Assembly (NCBI GenBank): GCA_017542475.1
Contig: JAFXXD010000001.1
Location: forward strand, 1-48,821
Reading direction: 5' to 3'
Source: Ruminococcus sp.
Lineage (GTDB): Bacteria > Bacillota > Clostridia > Oscillospirales > Ruminococcaceae
DNA length: 48,821 bases
Part shown: positions 42,996-48,821 of the stretch, piece by piece
Layout of the letters: each line of letters starts with the position of its first letter
Numbering within the stretch: the first letter of the stretch is position 1
The notes under the pieces: model-generated
What the model was told of the DNA's origin: nothing
The model's database searches: none
What the model saw: the letters and a program-made list of their open reading frames with translations, nothing else
Position numbers and translations under genes: made by a program

Positions 42996-43077
42996 ATTTC
43001 AACCTCCTTTGCTTCCGTTTCATTTTTGTAGGGACGCGCCGACATTGAGACTTTCTGTCCGTTTTGACTATGTGGAG

Positions 43078-43127
43078 GCGCCATTGGGCGCGGCACCTCG
43101 CCGCAGGGGGTTCGGGGTTCGCCCCGA
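43078..43127. other. Candidate origin of transfer (oriT)
   Basis: Three consecutive perfect hairpins upstream of mobC: GCGCC/GGCGC (43078-43091), GCGGC/GCCGC (43090-43104) and TCGGGG/CCCCGA (43112-43127). Position and structure suit an oriT for the adjacent relaxase. The nick site cannot be located by eye. The rest of 42996-43327 shows no convincing gene. Confidence 0.5.
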
Positions 43128-43327
43128 CCAGCAAGCGTTCGGCGGACTGCCGAATGCGATGCTGGCATTTCATACTTCCGCCGCCTGTACTGCTCCGTCA
43201 GCGGTAGTTTTCTCCCTACGCCAATGCTGCCCACACTCGCTCGACGTTGCGCCACAATCGCTTTCACTGCCGTAGGTGGGATATAAACCCGATTTCTGTG
43301 TTGGCTGCAAAAATGGGCGGTTTTGTG

Positions 43328-43470
43328 CGTGACAGTAACTTTGCCGTGACGGTAAAACTACCGACACGAAAACCTACTGACACGCTCCGCAGATGAAGCT
43401 ATATAGACGTTTGTGAGCTGTTTGGAAGTGCCTGCGTGACGGTAACATTTCTACCGTCACTACCGACACG
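43328..43470. repeat. Iteron-like cluster of seven 10-base repeats
   Basis: Seven copies of CGTGACGGTA or close variants lie within 143 bases. Three are direct (43328-43337, 43345-43354 and 43435-43444) and four inverted (43359-43368, 43375-43384, 43452-43461 and 43461-43470). Arrays like this serve as replication-initiator or regulator binding sites. No replication protein gene is seen in the element. The rest of the gap to 43668 is gene-free. Confidence 0.75.
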
Positions 43471-43630
43471 CTATCATTAGCAGAGAGAAAAAATGCCTCC
43501 ATATATATAGCGATGGGAATCGACAAAAACGAACATTTCAATTATAGCGCTCTAAATCTTTGTAGAACTTTACAACTCAGGAACATCCATTAGCATTCAG
43601 TTTGGTAACATTTGCCAATTAATAGGATAG

Positions 43631-43662
43631 AAAAATCCCCACAGCAAACTAATGCTGTGGGG
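43631..43662 (-). terminator. Terminator after the sigma-region-4 gene
   Basis: A 10-bp perfect stem CCCCACAGCA with a 6-base loop and ATTTTTC on the minus strand, immediately past the stop at 43669. Confidence 0.85.
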
Positions 43663-43668
43663 TTAGGT

Positions 43669-44289
43669 TTACGCCGCGGGATCGTTTTTTGTAAGTATTA
43701 TCTCATACTGTTCAAAGTAACGGAGAATACGCTTGTAGTTATGCTCAACGCATTTCTGGTAGCCGCACGCTTTGGCTTCTTCAAAAAGTGAAACATATTC
43801 TTCGCGCAGTTTTATCAAAGCTCGTTGGAGCAGCTTTTGTACTGCTCGGACGGTAGTACTCATCAGTTCAGCAATCTCGCTTGTATTCAGCTCACTTTTG
43901 AATGTACAGTACAATGCGCTGTACTGCTTCTTGGTGAGCGACTGCATTGCTTCTTGAAGGATCGGATCGTCGAAAATATCATCGAAACCGTTGGTGAGTT
44001 TCGTTTCAGTGCGAAAGACAAAGGACGGGGGATCATTCAACCGACGTTTTCTTTTCTCCGCGCTTTCCCACTCATCATATTCTTCAAGACTCATGTCCGC
44101 TTTGTGAGCGTAATACCGTCTGTCAGAATTGAGCTGCTCTTTCTCGAACCTCTCCCATTCCTCAGACTGATAAAACTGCTTTGCCTGTTCGTATGCTTCC
44201 TGACCGTATATCTCCTTGTAAATCTCAAGCGGCGTGTCCAATTCAAGAACACTCGTGTTATCATGTTTGTGATAATTTTTCACTCTCAT
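43669..44289 (-). CDS. Sigma-70 region 4-like regulator of the mobile element
   Basis: A 206-residue protein. The C-terminal half has a sigma-70 region 4 helix-turn-helix (LTKKQYSALYCTFKSELNTS, then EIAELMSTTVRAVQKLLQRA), without a recognisable region 2. The N-terminal half is charged and aromatic (EAYEQAKQFYQSEEWERFEK). The start at 44289 has GGAAGGATG and is preferred over longer in-frame options. Proteins like this are found in many Firmicutes integrative elements and are thought to regulate excision or transfer genes. It stands next to the iteron cluster and transcribes toward it. Confidence 0.8.
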   Translation of the reverse strand: MRVKNYHKHDNTSVLELDTPLEIYKEIYGQEAYEQAKQFYQSEEWERFEKEQLNSDRRYYAHKADMSLEEYDEWESAEKRKRRLNDPPSFVFRTETKLTNGFDDIFDDPILQEAMQSLTKKQYSALYCTFKSELNTSEIAELMSTTVRAVQKLLQRALIKLREEYVSLFEEAKACGYQKCVEHNYKRILRYFEQYEIILTKNDPAA

Positions 44290-44439
44290 AATATACATCC
44301 TTCCATTAAATAAGGTTTTTGATTGCATATGAGAATGAATGTTCTTGTTTAGATAACTATATTTTAGCATACTTTGTTTCATGTGTCAATACTAAATCGA
44401 ATTTTTGTTCTGCGGCAGTAATGTCGAAAAGTATTTTTG

Positions 44440-44468
44440 TTGACATTTATGCTTTGTTTGTATATAAT
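44440..44468 (+). promoter_or_regulatory. Promoter of the sigma factor-dockerin protease cluster
   Basis: A perfect TTGACA and perfect TATAAT with a 17-base spacer, about 95 bases before the sigma factor ATG. It is a vegetative-type promoter, so the cargo operon could be expressed without its own sigma factor. Confidence 0.85.
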
Positions 44469-44562
44469 AATGTTAAATAATAAATATATATATTTTTGCT
44501 GCGAGATTATGAAAACTGAATTGTATAAATAATGAAAAGCAAAAAACTCAAAAGGAGTTACT

Positions 44563-45114
44563 ATGGATAACGGTGCAAGTAGCTACCTCCGTTTCCTAAA
44601 TGGTGACAATGATGCTTTTGTTGAGATTATAAGAACATATAAAGATGGTCTTGTTCTTTTTATCGACACCTTTACAAAAGATATTCACATATCTGAAGAA
44701 ATTGCTGATGAAGCTTTTTTAAATCTATATGTCAAAAGGCCAAAATACAAGGAAAAGTATTCTTTCAAGACGTGGCTTTATACTATTGGAAAGAATTTAG
44801 CCTTCAACTATTTAAAAAAGCGCCAACGCTTCAGTAATGCTCCGATTGAAGATTATTATTATATTTCCGATGAAACCGATATCGAATCAGAATACATAAA
44901 AGGTGAGCAGAACATCATTCTTCATCAAGCTATCCAATCTTTGAACAAGGAATATGCACAGGTACTCTACCTCGTTTTTTTTGAGGAACTTACCAATGCA
45001 GAAACTGCACGTATCATGAAGAAATCTCAGAGACAAATCTCTGATTTGATATATCGTGCAAAGAATTCCCTGCGTTCAGAGCTTGAAAGGAGGGGGTATA
45101 ATGGACAGATATGA
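44563..45114 (+). CDS. ECF-type RNA polymerase sigma factor
   Basis: A 183-residue sigma factor. Region 2 spans about 8-90 (DNDAFVEIIRTYKDGLVLFI, then YSFKTWLYTIGKNLAFNYLK). A short linker leads to region 4, about 125-178 (LNKEYAQVLYLVFFEELTNA, then ISDLIYRAKNSLRSELE). It is translationally coupled to the membrane protein that follows, whose ATG lies inside its last codons. This order (sigma factor, then membrane protein) is the usual layout of a sigma factor with its membrane regulator. Base composition is strongly A+T-rich. AAAAGGAGTTACT precedes the ATG. Confidence 0.92.
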   Translation: MDNGASSYLRFLNGDNDAFVEIIRTYKDGLVLFIDTFTKDIHISEEIADEAFLNLYVKRPKYKEKYSFKTWLYTIGKNLAFNYLKKRQRFSNAPIEDYYYISDETDIESEYIKGEQNIILHQAIQSLNKEYAQVLYLVFFEELTNAETARIMKKSQRQISDLIYRAKNSLRSELERRGYNGQI

Positions 45115-46156
45115 AAAAAGCGCAGAATTTATCATGAAGCGCGGCGATAGAATAATCGTTGAGAAGAAACATCGCAAAGCTATTATCATGCGTTCAACAG
45201 CGCTCGGTCTCGGAGCGGCAGCTATAGTCGGCGTGGGCATATGTGCGAATGCTCTCAAGCCGCCGAAGAAACCAACTGCTGAAAATTCAAATATAATTTT
45301 TTCGACGACTGAGACAACTATTACTTCAGATATGAATTCTTTGCAAACAACTAATTATTCTGCGAAAACAGCTCAACAATTAACGGTAACAACTTCTATC
45401 AAAACTTATAATTTTGGCGAAAGAGAAAAAAAAACTACCAACAGCTCAGAACCACAGCTTACATGCAGAACGTCAGTTGTCATTGATGAACGAATAGAGA
45501 CTAAATCAACGAATAGCACAAGTATAGTAACAGAAGATATTAATACTTCAATGGATGTAACGACATCAAACATAGCTATTGAAACAACTGTTACGACAGG
45601 AATCTCAGGTATAAGTCTTGGAGAGGACGATTATTATTTTAAATACCTCGATAATGAATATCGTATTCTTGATACTCCAGTCAATGAAGGCTGTGTAAAC
45701 TTAAGTACGTTAGCAAACGTATCTGTTTATACTAAAAATGATGATAATACATTTGATGCTAATATTTTTAGTCTGAATGATATTTCGTCTGATTTTGCAA
45801 TTGCTATTGTAACTGACGACAAATCATATCAGATTTGCCGCAATTATTGGTATACTCCTAATAGCCTTTACAATTTAATAGATGATATCGGATTAAAAAA
45901 GTATTGGAAAACTGACAGCAAATATGCCAATAGCTTAACTGCTGTGTTTTCACTTGAGAATGCTGATGTTGATTTGTATGCATCACCTGGAAAAGCTGTA
46001 TCAAGTTTTCCAGTATACAACATTGATTTTGGAATGAACTACGCAACAATTGAATTGACAGAAAAAGGATACTTAACTTTTAATTTAAGCGGATATACAT
46101 ATGTGTTTAATATTGGACACGAGCAATTGAATAATTATATGAGTTCAATAAAGTGA
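45101..46156 (+). CDS. Single-pass membrane protein, putative regulator of the ECF sigma factor
   Basis: A 351-residue protein. The cytoplasmic N-terminus has only about 28 residues (EKSAEFIMKRGDRIIVEKKH), and one membrane segment follows (about 32-50, TALGLGAAAIVGVGICANAL). A Thr/Ser-rich linker of about 130 residues leads to an extracellular domain (about 185-351) that I cannot assign. No zinc-type or RsgI-type anti-sigma domain is visible, so if it controls the sigma factor it must do so through the short basic tail. AAAGGAGGGGG precedes the ATG inside the sigma factor gene. The longer frame upstream is rejected. Confidence 0.78.
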   Translation: MDRYEKSAEFIMKRGDRIIVEKKHRKAIIMRSTALGLGAAAIVGVGICANALKPPKKPTAENSNIIFSTTETTITSDMNSLQTTNYSAKTAQQLTVTTSIKTYNFGEREKKTTNSSEPQLTCRTSVVIDERIETKSTNSTSIVTEDINTSMDVTTSNIAIETTVTTGISGISLGEDDYYFKYLDNEYRILDTPVNEGCVNLSTLANVSVYTKNDDNTFDANIFSLNDISSDFAIAIVTDDKSYQICRNYWYTPNSLYNLIDDIGLKKYWKTDSKYANSLTAVFSLENADVDLYASPGKAVSSFPVYNIDFGMNYATIELTEKGYLTFNLSGYTYVFNIGHEQLNNYMSSIK

Positions 46157-46228
46157 GGAGGAGATTGAGATGTTTATATAGCTTGTATTATAAGCCGTTT
46201 ATCGAATAGTGAATAGGAGGATATAATT

Positions 46229-47860
46229 ATGACTGTTAAAAGAATAATTTCTTCGGTTTTCGTAATTGGAATGTTGCTTGCTCCTTTAAGTACATATACA
46301 TCGTATGCAATTGAAGGAAATGATTTAACGGATACATCATCAACGATTTTTGAAAACACTGGTGTGTTTTACGATGGTGATGCATATAAAGAACTCAACT
46401 TTTTTGAAGGAGAAATAATGAGTGACGATTTGGACTTAAGGGCAATAACATCTCTCCCTAGTTCTGTCGATCTTAGTACAGATCCGTGTTTTCCACCATT
46501 AGGAAATCAGCAAGCCCTTTCATCTTGTATTGCGTTCGCATCAACATATTACCAGTTTTCATATGAAGTTAATAAAATGAACGGCGTAACAACTTCTTCG
46601 GATAGAGTAATTTACTCGCCGAAATGGACATATAACGCTATAAATGAAGGAACTAATGCTGGAACATACATGACAGATGCTTTAACAATACTGAAAAACT
46701 ATGGTGCATTAAAACTATCGGATTTGCCTTATGATAGCAATTACACTTGGTTACCAGGAAATACTAACATAAGTTCTAATGAAATGATTACAGAAAGAAT
46801 GGAGGCTCTTGAAACAAGACTAAGTTCTTTCGGATCATGTACTTTGCCTAATAGTGGTACATTTATATATGGCCCAAATGATTCTGATTTATATGCTATA
46901 AAAGCGCTTCTTAACAGTGGAAAAGTGCTTTCAATAACAACGTCACCTTACTTTGACTATAAGGCTGGCACTGATCATAACGGAGCAACAATTAAAATCA
47001 ATTATCGTTGCACAAGTGGCGGTGGTCATGCTATGGTTGTAGTTGGATATGATGATGATGCGTGGTGTGATGTTAATGGAAATGGTATAGCTGAGAACTG
47101 TGAAAAAGGGGCTTTTAAATTAGCCGATTCTTACGGTGTATCTGGCTCATATTTTGACACGAATGGATATGCATGGATATCATATGATGCATTAAATGCA
47201 GTTAGTGCGAATACGGTAAATTCATGGGAGCAAAACTTGTTAGGCACGAGAATTCAAGCGATGCGTCGAGAAACAAATGAACCAACATTCTGGTATATGA
47301 ATGTTACTCATAAAGATGTATACTATGTTGGTGAGATTTATATTGATACCGGTTCTAATAATTTATCGAACTGTCAGTATTATATTGGAAAATCCTCAAG
47401 TACTACAACATCTCCAACATATTCAAGTTCAAGTATGCTACCTGTTCAAAAAGGTGCTGGAGCATACAAAGGGAAAATACTATTCGATTATGACTATTTG
47501 TGTAACCCCATTTCATCGAATTATTCGGGATATGACTGGTATGTTAATTTTACTGACTTGTATGGATCATATTCCTTCAAAGTAGTTGATAATTTAGAAA
47601 ACACAGTAAGCGATAATCAAGTAAACAATTATTTAATTAATAACAAAAGAAAAGCTGTCAGGATTAATACAAAACTCGGCGATCTTGACTATGATGGAGT
47701 TGTTGAACAGGAAGATGCATTTAAAATCTTGCAGTTTGATGCTGGAGTAATCAATCTTTCAACACTCCAGCATAAGATAGGCGATTTTAATCAAAGTGGA
47801 TCAGTAACAGTTGCCGATTACACTGCAATACTACAGTATTTAGCGAATGGAGGGTCGTAA
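46229..47860 (+). CDS. Secreted C1 (papain-like) cysteine peptidase with C-terminal dockerin
   Basis: A 543-residue exported protein: signal peptide (about 1-28), short pro-region and a C1 peptidase domain (about 75-330). The probable nucleophile is Cys100 in GNQQALSSCIAFAS, with Gln94 as oxyanion residue and the general base His267 in GGGHAMVVVGYDD. The position normally held by Asn reads Asp300 (FKLADSYG). A calcium-loop-like insert (CDVNGNGIAENCE) precedes it. The C-terminal 60 residues form a two-repeat dockerin (GDLDYDGVVEQEDAFKILQF and GDFNQSGSVTVADYTAILQY). AGGAGGATATAATT precedes the ATG. Confidence 0.9.
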   Translation: MTVKRIISSVFVIGMLLAPLSTYTSYAIEGNDLTDTSSTIFENTGVFYDGDAYKELNFFEGEIMSDDLDLRAITSLPSSVDLSTDPCFPPLGNQQALSSCIAFASTYYQFSYEVNKMNGVTTSSDRVIYSPKWTYNAINEGTNAGTYMTDALTILKNYGALKLSDLPYDSNYTWLPGNTNISSNEMITERMEALETRLSSFGSCTLPNSGTFIYGPNDSDLYAIKALLNSGKVLSITTSPYFDYKAGTDHNGATIKINYRCTSGGGHAMVVVGYDDDAWCDVNGNGIAENCEKGAFKLADSYGVSGSYFDTNGYAWISYDALNAVSANTVNSWEQNLLGTRIQAMRRETNEPTFWYMNVTHKDVYYVGEIYIDTGSNNLSNCQYYIGKSSSTTTSPTYSSSSMLPVQKGAGAYKGKILFDYDYLCNPISSNYSGYDWYVNFTDLYGSYSFKVVDNLENTVSDNQVNNYLINNKRKAVRINTKLGDLDYDGVVEQEDAFKILQFDAGVINLSTLQHKIGDFNQSGSVTVADYTAILQYLANGGS

Positions 47861-47861
47861 T

Positions 47862-48710
47862 ATGAAAAATAAACATATTAAAAGCTTGCTTTTAGCTAGT
47901 TTCGTTGCAACATTGTCTCCTTTGAATGTAAATGCTATAGAACCGGATATTTCGTCCGAAATTACATTCAACAAGTATTTATCCATGACCGATGCAGAGG
48001 TTTTATCAAACTACAATATTAATGAATTAGCTGAATGTGGTTTCGGTGATGAAGCCATTGAAGACTCAGTAAAATTCGAGAAGTATCTGAATACTCCTCC
48101 CGCTTTTTACACAGGCAATAATTATTGTTCGCCTGATTATGGCGCTTATAAGAAATTCATCAAAGGTGAAGCAAAACCCTATCTCACATTCTATGTAAAT
48201 ATGAATACAGCGCTATCAGAAGAAATTTCACCTGATGAATTTGGGTATCCGTCTGAATGGAAAATTGAACCTGTTAACGGCAAATGGGTAGTTGAAATGG
48301 CTGACGGTACAAAAATCATCAATCCAATACATGAATACCGTTTATACGTTCCTGTAGAAATTATCTCCGACTTTGAGACATATGTAAGACTCGAAGCTTC
48401 CAACAAGCATTTTACAGATATCGAACAAAATAACAATTATGGTATTTATATTTGTGAAGATATAGTCGGACAGTTTAAAAGCTATGGTGCAGGAGAAGCA
48501 GTGATTGATGGGACACTCGCGGGCGACGCAAACCTTGACGGCAAAACTACGGTTGGAGATGCGGTTGCAATTCTACAGTATGTTGGCAATCGTGACAAAT
48601 ATCAGCTTACTGATCAGGGCAAGCTGAACGCAGATGTAGACGGCGTAGACGGCATTACAGCTAATGATGCACTTACAATACAGCGGTGGGATTCACAAGG
48701 TAAACTCTAA
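47862..48710 (+). CDS. Secreted dockerin-containing protein of unknown function
   Basis: A 282-residue exported protein: signal peptide (about 1-25, ending VNA), then a domain of about 190 residues that I do not recognise. It ends in a two-repeat dockerin (GDANLDGKTTVGDAVAILQY, then ADVDGVDGITANDALTIQRW). The start at 47862 is chosen for GGAGGG placed inside the end of the peptidase gene, one base after its stop; the two are probably translated together. A plausible role is inhibitor, chaperone or partner of the peptidase, but nothing in the sequence proves it. Confidence 0.85.
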   Translation: MKNKHIKSLLLASFVATLSPLNVNAIEPDISSEITFNKYLSMTDAEVLSNYNINELAECGFGDEAIEDSVKFEKYLNTPPAFYTGNNYCSPDYGAYKKFIKGEAKPYLTFYVNMNTALSEEISPDEFGYPSEWKIEPVNGKWVVEMADGTKIINPIHEYRLYVPVEIISDFETYVRLEASNKHFTDIEQNNNYGIYICEDIVGQFKSYGAGEAVIDGTLAGDANLDGKTTVGDAVAILQYVGNRDKYQLTDQGKLNADVDGVDGITANDALTIQRWDSQGKL

Positions 48711-48746
48711 AGCTTTCATATCATTTGAATAATTCTCCATATAAGG

Positions 48747-48774
48747 CAAACGGCACTCGATCGAGTGCCGTTTG
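48747..48774 (+). terminator. Terminator of the dockerin-protease operon
   Basis: A 28-base perfect palindrome with arms CAAACGGCACTCGA and complement, followed by TTCTATT. It is 36 bases past the last stop codon. Confidence 0.75.
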
Positions 48775-48776
48775 TT

Positions 48777-48792
48777 CTATTCGGTTTGGTTT
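48777..48792 (-). repeat. Inverted copy of the recombinase-upstream sequence
   Basis: CTATTCGGTTTGGTTT is the exact reverse complement of 40987-41002, the left arm of the dyad upstream of the recombinase gene. Confidence 0.6.
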
Positions 48793-48795
48793 ACT

Positions 48796-48815
48796 AACTT
48801 CCGCTAAGGGGATAA
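48796..48815 (-). repeat. Right imperfect inverted repeat
   Basis: Read on the minus strand this is TTATCCCCTTAGCGGAAGTT, which matches the left repeat at 39291-39309 with a few changes. It is only six bases from the end of the window. Confidence 0.55.
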
Positions 48816-48821
48816 GGCTTC

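Larger units (their letters stand above)
39291..48815. mobile_element. Putative integrative mobilizable element with dockerin-protease cargo
   Basis: The block contains a large serine recombinase at its left end, a TnpW-like protein, a MOBP relaxase, MobC, a candidate oriT and an iteron cluster. It has no conjugation machinery, so it would be mobilised rather than self-transmissible. The left half has intermediate G+C and the right half (44.3-48.7 kb) is strongly A+T-rich compared with the rest of the window. Imperfect inverted repeats of about 20 bases lie at both limits. The right limit is within a few bases of the end of the window, so that boundary is provisional. Confidence 0.65.

Noticed and set aside
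43328-43470. CRISPR array
   Set aside because: The repeats are only 10 bases, occur in both orientations with irregular spacing, and no cas gene is in the window.
42996-43668. Plasmid-type replication gene near the iterons
   Set aside because: No frame of useful length with a ribosome binding site or initiator motif lies in the gap or elsewhere in the element.
1-48821. tRNA, rRNA or other housekeeping RNA genes
   Set aside because: No cloverleaf with conserved T-arm sequence and no rRNA sequence was recognised by eye on either strand; the hairpin clusters do not fit tRNA folds.

Overview
The window looks like chromosomal DNA of a Gram-positive gut or rumen member of the Clostridia, most likely a Ruminococcus relative (Oscillospiraceae). 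The reasons are: spoVG, mreBCD, a DUF4321 protein and TSCPD-domain protein typical of Firmicutes; strong AGGAGG ribosome binding sites; a T-box leader; an NP-x-TG type C-terminal sorting signal; and three secreted proteins with dockerin-type calcium-binding repeats, which point to a fibre-degrading, cellulosome-forming lineage. The species cannot be fixed from the sequence alone.

Layout. 1-11.3 kb is one leftward run: murC, lexA, a dockerin-bearing solute-binding protein, its lipoprotein paralogue, zapA, a U32 peptidase and dut, then a DUF4321 gene and mreBCD with its own promoter. spoVG faces right at 11.6 kb. 12-14.7 kb holds an HTH-cupin-acyl-CoA ligase fusion under a complete T-box riboswitch. 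14.7-24.6 kb carries a wall-anchored metallophosphoesterase, two two-component systems, a DUF4353 beta-helix lipoprotein and two membrane proteins of unknown function. 24.7-33.1 kb is rpoB-rpoC followed by a TSCPD protein and a GNAT acetyltransferase; an apparent orphan transcript runs antisense across the rpoB promoter. 33.4-38.5 kb has a zinc-ribbon membrane protein with an operator-flanked promoter, a divergent XRE regulator, rodA with a tiny OadB-motif protein, and a membrane protein upstream of comM.

39.3-48.8 kb looks like an integrated mobilizable element. It has a large serine recombinase, a TnpW-like protein, a MOBP relaxase with a second gene nested inside it in another frame, MobC, a candidate oriT, an iteron-like cluster and a sigma-region-4 protein. 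Its right half is A+T-rich and reads rightward: an ECF sigma factor, a single-pass membrane protein with a short cytoplasmic tail and an extracellular domain, a papain-like protease with a dockerin, and a second dockerin protein. Imperfect 20-bp inverted repeats bracket the block.

Several intergenic regions are filled with families of short hairpin repeats. The strongest candidates for undescribed biology are the T-box-controlled HTH-cupin-ligase, the sigma/membrane-sensor/dockerin-protease cargo, the dockerin-tagged solute-binding protein, and the antisense transcript at rpoB. No rRNA, tRNA or CRISPR array was seen.
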